Assembly (NCBI GenBank): GCA_905221605.1
Contig: CAJNDS010002220.1
Coordinates: 399,871-463,870 of the forward strand
Direction of reading: 5' to 3'
Length of the DNA stretch: 64,000 bases
Origin: Symbiodinium natans
Lineage: Eukaryota > Sar > Dinophyceae > Suessiales > Symbiodiniaceae
Both the position numbers and the translations under genes were made by a program. Positions within the stretch are counted from its first letter, which is position 1. Each line of letters starts with the position of its first letter. Positions 20,901 through 27,098 of this stretch are shown in pieces. The notes beneath the pieces are model-generated. The model did no database searches. It was not told the DNA's origin and was given only the letters and a program-made list of their open reading frames with translations.

Positions 20901-23316
20901 GTCGTGACGGTTCGTCCAGCATCCCTCTAATGCTGGCATCATCAATGGAACGAACCGCGTCCAGCCTCAAGGACCGCAGAACCTCCGCCCCCAATGCCTG
21001 CTTCCCTACGATCCCAAAACCTCGCAGGGGAGGCTCCGGAAAATCCTTCTTGAGTTCCGGACAAGCCTCGGCCACTTCCACGTGGCCTTGCTGCGTGCGC
21101 CAAAGGCGTGGCCGCACCGCCCAGATAGCCTTGATGCCTGCCCAAGCCTCTCCTACAGCCCTTGCTTCTTTGCGCTGCAGGTTCCTTGCTTGGAGCGTAA
21201 GCTCAACAACCAAAGGCCACCTAAGGACGGCTGTGACCAGCCCGCCTTGCCCAAGTCCTACGAGGAACTGCGGACGAAACCCCGAAGCTTCCCTAAGAAC
21301 CTTGGCACACGAAGTGAGCAAGTCGACCCTGATCCGCTTGATCTTCTTGGTCCCTGCGAGCCTGCCGGCCCCGCAATCAAAATGCGAGGCAAGCCCGTCG
21401 GTATCCTCAAACGGACCCCAACAACCCCTGACAGCCACAGAAACTCCAGGGAGGCTCGCTTGGAAGACGCGCCTGATCTCAGTCAGCTCTGCGTCCTGCT
21501 CTTTCCAACGCGCGTAGTCAAAGACAACCATGACGCGCACCGGAAGGGCTGCGACGACGCACATCGGCACAGCCGCGGCCTGGACACGGCCCGCAGGCTC
21601 TGGGACGGCGTCATTGCCGACCGCCCAGGGCACGGGTCCATCACCCTCAGTACCCTCTCCGAGGTACTGGTCCAGGTCGAAACCTCGGAGTTGGCCCGAA
21701 AGGCCCTCGAGGTCTTTCGTCCTCGCCGCAAGGAGCGCATCCTGATCCTTGGGATTGCGGCTAAAACTGTCACCCAGCGTCGCTGAGCGACCGCTAAGGC
21801 TCCTTATTTCAGACCCATCCATAACCCACCGGACGAGTTTCGGATCCATTCCGATGTCCGACGTTTGCGCTCGGGTAAGGTTGGCATGATCTGTCCAACA
21901 CAGAGTCCGAATAGAGCCAAACATGCGGCGTGTCGCCCGCTTTACCTCGAGCTGGGCAAACGCCTCCTGTATCAAGGGCGGCCAGTTCTGCTGCGCGGGG
22001 GTCAAGCTCTTCGAGTGCGTCATGAGCACTTTGAGCTGGCTCAGGTCACGCGTCATCTGCACGACGCTGCCCCCTACCGCGATGCCCGACGCATCCGCGA
22101 TCTGCTCAAGGGGACACGACCCATCCGCAGCAGAGGCCTCATCGAAGGTAGCCAAATTGATGCGATTCTGCATCATGCGCTTTATCGCTTTAAAGGCTTT
22201 GCAACCCTCGGTGGCGGCTGAGCCCAGCCCGCCTTCAGGAAAGACGGCGCCTGGCTTCTGCCACTGCCCTAAAATCTTGGCTGCGTGCCCATACTCAACA
22301 GGCAGGTAGCCGCGCAACCAGTTTGCGCAACCCAAAAATTGCTGAATGTGAAGTTTCTCCCAGAGCGGGGGAAAGTCAATCACCGCCTGACAACGCTCTT
22401 CGTCAGGCGAACTCCCGTCCCGCCCAATGTTGTGTCCCAGGAGCTTGCCTTTGGAGACACAAACTTCGGCCTTGCTGATTCCAAAGGAGAAGCCAAACAA
22501 GATTGACTTATCTAGGAAACCCTCTAAGGAAACGAGGTGGTCGAGGAGGTGCGGGCACGCTTTAGGGTGCCGGGCGCGCATATCTGCCGCGAGCTTCTCA
22601 TAATGGTAGTCCGTTAAAGGCTCTTCGATCATCTTCTCGATGTCCCAGCTCTCCACGATATGATAGCTCGGGCAGCGCGCCGTATCGACCGCGTCTGCTG
22701 GGCGCACAGCATCACTTGCGCCTCTTCCAGCCGTGGCCGATCCCTCACGCCAGCCAGCCCAGCGTGGCCCCTTGCGCGTCCTAAAGACCGCGAGGCGTTC
22801 GGTGACGGGAACTTCATCGCTGCACGCAACGCTTTCCGCCACACGCAAATCCCTCGTGTCCCAGAGACGCCACGCCTCACCTACGCGCTGAAGCAAGCAC
22901 GTTTCGTAAGGCGCCTTCTCGACCGCCAGGGTCCCAAGGTCTTGCTGCGCAGGGCGCCTACCCCACACAGACGCGTAACCACCTGGCGCCTCCCACCAGC
23001 TGTCGACGCTTGGAAGGTGGTCCAAGCAAGAAAGCACTCCAGGCTCCTCAACAGGGCGCCCAACTGGGCCGCTCCCGCCCCACACCGAAGCGAGAACAGT
23101 CACCGCAGCAAGGACCGATAGCACACCGATCCTGGCGCCGGTACGCAGCCGCCCAAAGGACCGCGCACACGAGGAACAACCTTGGAAGCTTCTTGCCGCG
23201 GCCCTCGCAAGCAAAGCACGGGTCGTGGTCAACCGAGGCAACGGCGACCCCACAATCCGCACATGCCCGCGGAGACGGCTCCGACTCGAAAACCGTCTCA
23301 ACCGCGCCACAACCAC
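14992..23316 (-). CDS. Pol polyprotein, 8.3 kb open frame, permuted domain order
   Basis: One open frame of 2774 codons; its first codon is GTG, so it is probably reached by +1 frameshift from Gag-protease rather than by its own start. Order: RT connection and thumb (22.6-22.4 kb), RNase H (22.1-21.75 kb), a segment with GLGQGG (about 21.25 kb), a Cys pair region (CICG/CPAC, ~20.85 kb), integrase (19.66-18.8 kb), a methyltransferase-like domain (17.95-17.4 kb), RT fingers and palm (16.83-16.33 kb), a Cys/Pro/Arg-rich stretch of doubtful coding value (16.2-15.65 kb), and a Tpt1/KptA-like domain (15.62 kb to end). The standard Ty3 order is PR-RT-RH-IN, so the palm has moved behind integrase. 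Confidence 0.85.
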   Translation of the reverse strand: MVVARLRRFSSRSRLRGHVRIVGSPLPRLTTTRALLARAAARSFQGCSSCARSFGRLRTGARIGVLSVLAAVTVLASVWGGSGPVGRPVEEPGVLSCLDHLPSVDSWWEAPGGYASVWGRRPAQQDLGTLAVEKAPYETCLLQRVGEAWRLWDTRDLRVAESVACSDEVPVTERLAVFRTRKGPRWAGWREGSATAGRGASDAVRPADAVDTARCPSYHIVESWDIEKMIEEPLTDYHYEKLAADMRARHPKACPHLLDHLVSLEGFLDKSILFGFSFGISKAEVCVSKGKLLGHNIGRDGSSPDEERCQAVIDFPPLWEKLHIQQFLGCANWLRGYLPVEYGHAAKILGQWQKPGAVFPEGGLGSAATEGCKAFKAIKRMMQNRINLATFDEASAADGSCPLEQIADASGIAVGGSVVQMTRDLSQLKVLMTHSKSLTPAQQNWPPLIQEAFAQLEVKRATRRMFGSIRTLCWTDHANLTRAQTSDIGMDPKLVRWVMDGSEIRSLSGRSATLGDSFSRNPKDQDALLAARTKDLEGLSGQLRGFDLDQYLGEGTEGDGPVPWAVGNDAVPEPAGRVQAAAVPMCVVAALPVRVMVVFDYARWKEQDAELTEIRRVFQASLPGVSVAVRGCWGPFEDTDGLASHFDCGAGRLAGTKKIKRIRVDLLTSCAKVLREASGFRPQFLVGLGQGGLVTAVLRWPLVVELTLQARNLQRKEARAVGEAWAGIKAIWAVRPRLWRTQQGHVEVAEACPELKKDFPEPPLRGFGIVGKQALGAEVLRSLRLDAVRSIDDASIRGMLDEPSRPLWDHEGLCICGKRTYLFSRCPACIEKEAVDISVEIAEREEPEPPLEGDLEAHEVGLEVNSVLATLDRTGGLGGRSSTIQQWAVGFRTTPKDAPVPTAYGMLSGKIWKKSHSMKLSLGSQHKDLSKWGDVKPYWTTWVVREDGAVVAGHNCSPLNVVQGDIVMHWSSVVNWHGHRHVVNEQCEVLWRSNGKEIALDPSFGKLIALVGRVTQVIGWRATGEAASNPRSSTLQASRVLAQFSSSNEGVEGHWTAGAISRGKNANECKLKGRVLAFMGEEHKGPAVVLELVSHSPVLCIWDHSSTKVKVEFKGGVPSLSLIAGEDENRREQLAVEARDTANISEFRVTGSLRTAWYEGQRRDPSLAGSIRKPEPPMEISGDGLLEREVTLRTGQTVVVPVVPNGAAGANGVTWRRACYNSVHCGVLGAHRSAEVTVKLLERAVWWPDLEKDVRTWVAKCLACIKGRSRPTKVEARAVKCGAETCWQEVSVDCEGPNREDREGHRYSLTYFDCLSHAVLLEPMRSLTHAEVRRAFVRCVLRSRTIPSLIRSDRGPEFKNALMAELSAMLGTEWRFSAPLRPCELGANERVHQEVQKVLGAVVRQVGASLSEAWSDWLVVAEYVIDNTPGPHGYTPRDLERSWSLALPLEKDVLRDALQFEPISDWARSQFKQFSELAAAVREHWTRSSEARAKLANRHRRTVDLKPGDRVVWNAPRARSEGAGRVPWKPGLTGPWRVLTSRATGSPWSPCRWSRGVLLPPGAARWRRTQKTAFLFLRMQMARNPASRSSLRTMEPAGTASSRPSLGQQVQGDAKQVEFTLTRRGRDFVLRLGDRIAYRGVGGGPKVCRLGRVTQVDAARAQVGVHRYLPDASGVRVKWRLAYIAEDGALTLSEGTRPAHEAVSVREIISKIDLNRDGVLAAASARKLDKGAYSLQDRTLERASRASTSVLSIQEALADLLVAEPRVLQPRASPESGAVESWFRQYFLGGVADVLEVAWGDAVVSDAARRHGYRVVPAFVQGKQAYGITWNLAAEGHLEAISGAVLRTEPKVLVIGLEGKNVPRAFLQLVVRCAQERTRAGAHVALHLQAQKGEWEPWRLEEWGALFGTLAEPRWPWAFVRADICQFARASGRGSLVESGALWLADFSLESVGLRCSRPDALGAVQHKHVGRAQADYNLLGAAFCASLQDLGLRGAEELCTAAVESFPATAGADSAAAAPQPSPVVPLPDVRSGEDLTPAERAELDKEVDKYAAEKEAFWRTKADAKDWDSVRADLEVYALAGEKVAEDPRRTEAYRDLVWSGLKIEPGPTRPGLTDADIAAVREVIRRKAAGFWVEDTTRTTVRKFAHDCIPTGPPVSSQPHSLRGESAQWVDDKLEEECKRGQLIRGSSAWGSAPFPTKEMPSYKRHRKRRLVVDYRRVNARIKRSTYYCRRGSDVLAAAVGSVWYTFVDAVSGFNQIRNTKRAREVLAIVARSGKYLPVGLTFGPINGPDDFNFVVDRAYAPGRGRRLKYTKEWIAYVDDLTVRTGRVIDGQFFTDAQAEGAVREACAKGAVAAPQSASSALEALGVRGAHNSKRANHDAARSDQNHPTRVLMLRMLGLFGCFCVQGGCFGGGPFPRSPVCGQKDFSSFVACSFVRLSRSQCLGSRPRGSVQGRSRSRRSLKAQTLRKLPKPPPQRFKCVVEPRVGSPSPRSCLCTAPRCGSRPDRAGATDRSPGPSWSTTRPRCGPCPGRAGAAAYHYCTPAPCSGPCPGRSSKAAGLSAAMGGGGSKGRGKSKSPGPKGRKGPPTIDDVQRLLVRCMRHGEGGCRGRFGPGGLYPVDELIEQLGITINQYNQAVAHDANQRKPRLDTSHAGFLSAFQGHSADCGHPMGFMMEGLSETAIDDLIRQYGPAMWHGTDLHVVPSLLQNGLIPGGGPGGRLGVHYVLGHCPTQWEDGRPSMQERMGWPSLARLGPPAFPASGHSPGARLSEQT
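15002..15621 (-). CDS. Tpt1/KptA-like RNA 2'-phosphotransferase domain
   Basis: The Pol frame has an internal ATG at 15621 starting MGGGGSKGRGKSKS. It continues with TIDDVQRLLVRCMRHGEGG (catalytic Arg-His of Tpt1), NQRKPRLD, a FQGHS box, MWHGTDLHVVPSLLQNGL and GGRLGVHYV (Arg and His of the tetrad). Tpt1/KptA removes a 2'-phosphate from RNA using NAD+. The Arg usually before A-x-QGHS is Ser here (LSAFQGHS), so activity is doubtful. Near 15,110 the coding signal moves to the -1 frame (AIYAGADGVALTGQIR and on, like the family's C-terminal strand) and ends at a TGA at 15002-15004. The open frame that carries the first part ends instead at 14992. A missing base in GGAAGG or a frameshift would explain this. 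Confidence 0.7.
15640..15815. repeat. Three GC-rich imperfect direct repeats
   Basis: Units centred at about 15655, 15716 and 15790 share a GCGGCCAGGNCACGGCCCGC core; the last two extend to CTCCCGCGCGG on the left and CAGCGGGGC on the right. They lie between the RT palm and the ATG at 15621 and could be promoter-like or selfish. Related single copies occur elsewhere in the element (10712, 11703, 14797, 21578, 25648, 26704). Confidence 0.5.
16327..16830 (-). other. RT fingers and palm with YVDD, downstream of integrase
   Basis: Motifs in order: RRLVVDYRRVNAR (16639-16682), motif A with catalytic Asp in YTFVDAVSGFNQI (16536-16576), motif B-like FGPINGPDDFNFVVDRA (~16412-16462), and motif C IAYVDDLTVRTG (16327-16367). 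The protein then runs VIDGQFFTDAQAEGAVREA and loses RT similarity before any thumb. Together with the fragment at 22.4-22.6 kb it makes up a full RT, with the cut between YVDD and thumb. Confidence 0.88.
17390..17950 (-). other. Degenerate DNA-methyltransferase-like domain
   Basis: VLEVAWGDAVVSDAARRHGY resembles the SAM-binding motif I of C5-methyltransferases (E-F-G-G---A---G). It is followed by spacing typical of the 'R----l--c--Q---G-h--lE-P----W' and 'D-C-fg' blocks (WPWAFVRADICQFARASGRG). The PC catalytic motif is absent (VIGLEGKNV at its place), so activity is unlikely. From general familiarity, similar domains occur in dinoflagellate retroelement polyproteins; the assignment needs profile comparison. 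Confidence 0.5.
18800..19660 (-). other. Integrase with HHCC finger and DDE core
   Basis: The zinc finger has His in SVHCGVLGAHR and Cys in KCLACIKG (19518-19658). The catalytic triad is Asp in VSVDCEGP (~19440), Asp in IRSDRGPEFKN (~19260) and Glu in GANERVHQE. Exactly 35 residues separate the second Asp and the Glu, the classic D,D-35-E spacing. A basic C-terminal part with LKPGDRVVWN and PGLTGPWRVL resembles the GPY/F module of Ty3 integrases. Confidence 0.93.
21757..22105 (-). other. RNase H domain (Ty3 type)
   Basis: All four catalytic acids are in place: Asp in IADASGIAVGG (22071-22104), Glu in IQEAFAQLE (21946-21972), Asp in CWTDHANL (21879-21902) and Asp in TLGDSFSR (21757-21780, the 'aDaLSR' box). 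It would degrade RNA in the RNA/DNA hybrid. Confidence 0.88.
22400..22640 (-). other. RT connection/thumb fragment, lacking fingers and palm
   Basis: The protein reads LTDYHYEKLAADMRARHP, then HLLDHLVSLEGFL, then SKAEVCVSKGKLLGHNIG. This matches the part of Ty3 RT that follows YVDD ('H--hL--v---L------sK--f----v-fLGh-is--G'). No YVDD or palm motif A lies upstream in this reading frame or in the end of Gag-protease. Confidence 0.8.
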
Positions 23317-26300
23317 AGGCCGCAGTGCTTACGAGGCCGGAACGCACTTCCGCAACGACCTCGCCCGGCTGGAGAGAGTGATCGCACTCTTGGGCTGCGA
23401 GCAACACAAACCCCTTTCCCTCTCCTGTGGGCCAAAGGCCTGGTACGGCCTCGACCCCGCACTCCACCGGAAGCACTACCTCGGACAGGGATCCCTCTGC
23501 GGAGACTCCTTGCTCCCGCACGACAGGCACCAGCACCCCGTCGCCTGGCGAGAGCTCGAGAGGCTCCTCCCCGTCGTAGCGGAGGAGCTCCCGACTTCCG
23601 CCCCCAGGCTCGGTGCATGACGCGTCGTCCAGGCTCGACAACCGCGCTTCGAAGGCATAGGCCCTGTCCTTCCGGGTCTTGCTGTGATCCTCGCACCTGG
23701 GCATTCTGATTCCCAGCGTGTCGAGGACGTGAAAGTCGGGACCCGGCCTGAAGCCCAGGCCCATCCTTCCGGCGCAGTCCAACGCTCTGCCGCCGAGGAT
23801 CAGTCCGTGCCAATCGGACGTTCCCCTGGCTGCGATTTTGCATCGCACGAAAATTTCAGTGTTGGGGCGACAGTCGTCCGCCGTCCTGCCTTCCAGCAGC
23901 GTGACGCGCAAGACTGCTGCCCCCTTCAGAGGAACGGGGGCTCCCGAAGCAATGCCATGCACATATTCGGGGTGGACCCACTTCTCGAGTCTCACGACCG
24001 GGAAGCTGGGATCTTCGGTACCGATCCCCAGCTCTGCAGCCCGGTTCATCATGCCCACCACGAGTTCCTCTGTCACGTGGTTTGCGCCAGCGCATCCGTC
24101 GAGCATGCACTCGACCTTACGGTCGAGCACCTGGACTACCGTTCTGTACTGGTAGCCTCCCGGCTCGTTGTCCGCCAGGTTCCACCAGTCCTTCGGCAGA
24201 TCGTCCAGGGTGGCGAACTTGTCCCGCCCACCCTTGCTCAACGGAAGCGCGTGCTGCTGCACCGCGGCGCGTCCTGCGGCTCCTGAGACGCCTGCCTGGA
24301 CGCCTGAGCTGCCTATCTGGACACTGAACGCGGCGAAGGGGTTGGACATGGAAGCCCCGGAGGGCGCGGCCCAGTTGGCAGGCAAGGCCGGCGTCCCTCC
24401 TGAGGTTGTCAGGTTGTGGACCATGTCGCAGCTAGCTCCTTTCTTGCACGACCCATTCTTGGAGAAAAAGGGGCAAACAGTGCCTGGTGGCTTTGCCGCG
24501 CCTTTGGCCGCAGCCTTAGGCTTAGCGCTGGCCTTTGCCTTGCCACCTCCCTTCCCTTTGCCCTTGCCTTTCGCCGTAGCAAAGGTTTGGTCACCCTTCT
24601 TGGCCGCGAGAGCCTTTCTGCGAAGCTCCTTGTCGTGGCTGTACGGGCAGGCATCCCCTTTCGGGCAATTCCCGTGGTCGCGAAAGTGGAAGCAGATCTT
24701 CTTGTCCGCTCCCTTGCCAGCTCCCTTCGACGCAGCGGCAAACGTCTGATCCGCGCCAGCCTTGGCCGCGGCAGCTGCTCCCTTCGCAGCAGCCTTAGCG
24801 GCGGCCTTGAGGCTCCGAATCTCCTTCTGAGCCTCGGCTAGCGCGACCGACGGGTCCGCGCTTGGAGAGCCGGTCGTGGAGTACACAGAGTGGGAAACAG
24901 CACGGTGCGCTGCTTCCCTCTGTTCGTACTCCAAGACGACTTTGTGGCTCTCCTCCCAAGTCTGCGGCCCTCTCAGCCCGCCGTCCTTGGGATCGCCGGG
25001 GAGGTACGAGAGATACAACTCTCGTGGGGTCTTCCCAAGACCCACCGCCTCAAGGTCCGCGATCGACGCCTCAAACAAAGGCTCGAATTGGTGGCCTGTG
25101 AGCTTGCCCTTAGCGAGGGAGGCATGCTCACCATCCACGCGGACTTCTCTTTCCTCCCGCGATTCCCCGAACATCAAGTGCTTGTTCTTGATGCGGTCGT
25201 ACACTGCCTGTGGGTCGGAGAGAACCTCTCCCGACTTCCACGCTGCGCGGTAGGCGTTCGTGTACGTCTTCATGCGCGAGCCGCGGCAGCGCCCGCGTAG
25301 CGCTAGCAGCTTCTCGCGCGCACTCATACCGCGACAGTTGTTGGCGAGCGCGCAGACGTCCTCGAACTCCTCGTAGAACAGGACAACGTCTCGCGCGTCC
25401 GACTTGTCGTCGGTCAGCGTCGGCCACGTGAGGTCAGTTTTGACCGTCGTTATGGAGCTTTGCCCGCCTCTCTGCGCTAACGCTTCTTTCAGCGCTTCAG
25501 TTTGGGCGGCGAGTGCGGCGGCGAAATCGCCCGCCGGGTTTTGGGACCCGGTCTGCGATCCTCCGCCGTCTGAACCTCGCTTCAAGGCTTCTATCTCCAT
25601 CTCCAGCGCCGCGAGCTTTGCGCGCAAAGGGGAATCGCCGTCCGTCGCGCCCAGGTCACGGGCCGCGGAAGGACCACCTGCAACCTCGGCAGTGTGCAAA
25701 CCTCCACGGTCCAAACTTACCCCCAACCCACTGGCAGTCGCAGGCTGTGGGAGCCCTGGGGAACGCGGCCCCACGGCTCCAACTGGCACATCGGACGGGG
25801 AGCTCCAAACCTTCTCTTGGCTCGAGCTTTCTTTTCCCCCTAGCGCGAGGATAAGCTCCCCGATGCATTGGATTTCACGCTGAATCTCCTCTGCGTCTTC
25901 GGGGTCCTCGCCACCGCGCAAAGCCGCGACCGAGAACCTGGTCCGCAGCCGACGGACCATCTTTGTCGGATGCCAGTCCCCGCCTATCTTCGAGAACTCA
26001 TCCGCAAGGAGGGTGGCTTTGGTGCTCAAGGCGTCGAGGTCACGGGAGCTCACCGTGACTCCATGCGCTTTGAGCGCGAGGACAATCCGCGAAACGCGCG
26101 TCAAGTAGTCCGCGACCAGTTCCTGGTCTGGACGGAAAATCGCGCGCAGCTCCGCCTGCAAGCCCTCTGCGGTGCCTGGCACTGAACCTGCTGTCGACGG
26201 CGGACCGGACGGTCCCGCCGGGCGGGACCCTGGTGCCGTAGCAGGGACATAGGCAGCACCGGTAGGGACCATGGCCAGCTCCCTAGCCGCGGCGCTGACA

Positions 26301-26614
26301 TCCACCCGCGGCGGACTGTCGCCTCCAGCGCCCGAGGCCTCAGGGACTAGCTCGGAGTCCTCTTCTTCTTCCTCTTCCTCCTCGTCCTCGCCTTCGGCGT
26401 CGTGGAGGAACTTCATGACCTTTCGCCAGAGAGCCGCCTCCTGCTCTGGCGTTGTGCTAACCCCATCCCGCTTGGACAACGGACGACTGCCGGTCTCCCT
26501 ACGCCACTTAAGCCAAGCGACGTAGCTCATCCGCTCGGGATAGGGAACGTCACCACCCTCGATCGCTTCGAGGAGGGTGACGCCCTCGGCCTGACCTGCA
26601 ACCTCTGCGGACAT
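23048..26614 (-). CDS. Gag-protease polyprotein (1188 aa)
   Basis: I start at the ATG at 26614 because the longer frame upstream has only a GTG start. The N-terminus is followed by an acidic Glu-rich stretch (aa ~80-90) and a long capsid-like region. Two CCCH zinc fingers then follow, CFHFRDHGNCPKGDACPYSH (aa ~640-660) and CPFFSKNGSCKKGASCDMVH (aa ~712-732), each beside a Lys/Gly/Ala-rich linker and likely binding element RNA. A retropepsin-like domain comes next, with CMLDGCAGANHV (aa ~836) and LILGGRAL (aa ~938) at the places of the DSG and late hydrophobic-Gly motifs. The usual D-S/T-G triad reads D-G-C. The C-terminus has Cys pairs (CGCG, CADC, CFAC) suggesting a zinc ribbon. It overlaps the next reading frame by 269 bases, offset +1. 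Confidence 0.85.
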   Translation of the reverse strand: MSAEVAGQAEGVTLLEAIEGGDVPYPERMSYVAWLKWRRETGSRPLSKRDGVSTTPEQEAALWRKVMKFLHDAEGEDEEEEEEEEDSELVPEASGAGGDSPPRVDVSAAARELAMVPTGAAYVPATAPGSRPAGPSGPPSTAGSVPGTAEGLQAELRAIFRPDQELVADYLTRVSRIVLALKAHGVTVSSRDLDALSTKATLLADEFSKIGGDWHPTKMVRRLRTRFSVAALRGGEDPEDAEEIQREIQCIGELILALGGKESSSQEKVWSSPSDVPVGAVGPRSPGLPQPATASGLGVSLDRGGLHTAEVAGGPSAARDLGATDGDSPLRAKLAALEMEIEALKRGSDGGGSQTGSQNPAGDFAAALAAQTEALKEALAQRGGQSSITTVKTDLTWPTLTDDKSDARDVVLFYEEFEDVCALANNCRGMSAREKLLALRGRCRGSRMKTYTNAYRAAWKSGEVLSDPQAVYDRIKNKHLMFGESREEREVRVDGEHASLAKGKLTGHQFEPLFEASIADLEAVGLGKTPRELYLSYLPGDPKDGGLRGPQTWEESHKVVLEYEQREAAHRAVSHSVYSTTGSPSADPSVALAEAQKEIRSLKAAAKAAAKGAAAAAKAGADQTFAAASKGAGKGADKKICFHFRDHGNCPKGDACPYSHDKELRRKALAAKKGDQTFATAKGKGKGKGGGKAKASAKPKAAAKGAAKPPGTVCPFFSKNGSCKKGASCDMVHNLTTSGGTPALPANWAAPSGASMSNPFAAFSVQIGSSGVQAGVSGAAGRAAVQQHALPLSKGGRDKFATLDDLPKDWWNLADNEPGGYQYRTVVQVLDRKVECMLDGCAGANHVTEELVVGMMNRAAELGIGTEDPSFPVVRLEKWVHPEYVHGIASGAPVPLKGAAVLRVTLLEGRTADDCRPNTEIFVRCKIAARGTSDWHGLILGGRALDCAGRMGLGFRPGPDFHVLDTLGIRMPRCEDHSKTRKDRAYAFEARLSSLDDASCTEPGGGSRELLRYDGEEPLELSPGDGVLVPVVREQGVSAEGSLSEVVLPVECGVEAVPGLWPTGEGKGFVLLAAQECDHSLQPGEVVAEVRSGLVSTAACGCGAVETVFESEPSPRACADCGVAVASVDHDPCFACEGRGKKLPRLFLVCAVLWAAAYRRQDRCAIGPCCGDCSRFGVGRERPSWAPC

Positions 26615-26617
26615 CGC

Positions 26618-26698
26618 CGCGCCTTGGTTAGCAGGCCGCAGGCGTGGCACACGAAGCGCCGCGCCTTGGTTAACAGGCCGCAAGCGTGGCACACAGTC
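26618..26698. repeat. 42 bp tandem duplication in Gag leader
   Basis: CCGCGCCTTGGTTARCAGGC continuing to GTGGCACACRAAG occurs twice. In the frame not used for Gag it encodes CHACGLLTKARR twice, a Cys-Cys knuckle-like repeat. It may be part of the leader or of an alternative upstream frame. Confidence 0.55.
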
Positions 26699-26778
26699 CA
26701 CGCGTCCAGGTCACGGACCGCGACAGACAAGCAAAGCAATGCTTGCCCACTCGGGCCGTAGGCACAAGAGCTGTACGT

Positions 26779-26796
26779 TTCCCAGAACAGCCCCCA
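26779..26796 (-). other. Primer binding site
   Basis: Two bases after the 5' LTR the - strand reads TGGGGGCTGTTCTGGGAA. It begins with TGG, complementary to the CCA end of a tRNA, as in most LTR elements. The tRNA species is not identified. Confidence 0.6.
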
Positions 26797-26798
26797 AT

Positions 26799-27098
26799 TG
26801 TGAAGTCGACCAGCACTGGACTTGCACTAAGCCAATGCAATCACAGCCCGGTCACGCTGTTTTACGACTTCGCGAGTTCAAGCACTTGTGCAGCTACGCC
26901 TGAGTGCGTCCGGTCGGACCGCACAGCAACCTAAGAGCTACTGTACGAAACTACCGTGCTCAAAGGCACAAGCTCGGTACTTGAGCCAAAACATTGGCAT
27001 TGTCACGAATTGCAAAACTACGCATGCAAAGGAAAACTACTACAGTACTGGCCCTGGCAGCTTTGCACATGCAGCGTGCGTGCATAGACCTGCTCACA
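26799..27098 (-). repeat. 5' LTR of retrotransposon
   Basis: 300 bp, 299 of 300 identical to the 3' LTR. In element orientation it begins TGTGAGCAGG and ends GACTTCACA. A copy of the last 12 bases of the dinoflagellate spliced leader lies at 26980-26991, about 107 bases into the LTR in the sense direction. Confidence 0.95.
26980..26991 (-). promoter_or_regulatory. Spliced-leader relic in 5' LTR
   Basis: Same 12-base match as in the other LTR, as expected from LTR duplication during reverse transcription. In this copy it would mark a possible RNA start of the element. Confidence 0.7.

Larger units (their letters stand above)
9958..27098 (-). mobile_element. 17.1 kb LTR retrotransposon, Ty3-like with rearranged Pol
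   Basis: Direct 300 bp LTRs (9958-10257 and 26799-27098) start TGTGAG and end TCACA in element orientation, and are flanked by ATGT on both sides (9954-9957 and 27099-27102). They differ at one position (G 10051 against A 26892), so the insertion is recent. A TGG-starting primer site and a purine-rich tract lie where expected. All coding is on the - strand: Gag-protease, a large Pol reading frame, then a 3' accessory module. RNase H and integrase are Ty3/gypsy-like, but the RT fingers/palm lie downstream of integrase. No TTTAGGG array is present inside, unlike the host DNA. Whether this copy is active is unknown, since several frame breaks exist. Confidence 0.95.

Noticed and set aside
10949-26761. 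Numerous + strand reading frames of 60-325 codons opposite the retrotransposon genes
   Set aside because: Antisense shadows of GC-rich coding sequence; the - strand frames carry all the recognisable motifs.
9958-27098. Idea that two separate retrotransposons are nested
   Set aside because: Only one pair of LTRs, one target duplication and one continuous Pol frame are present; no internal LTR or second Gag is seen.
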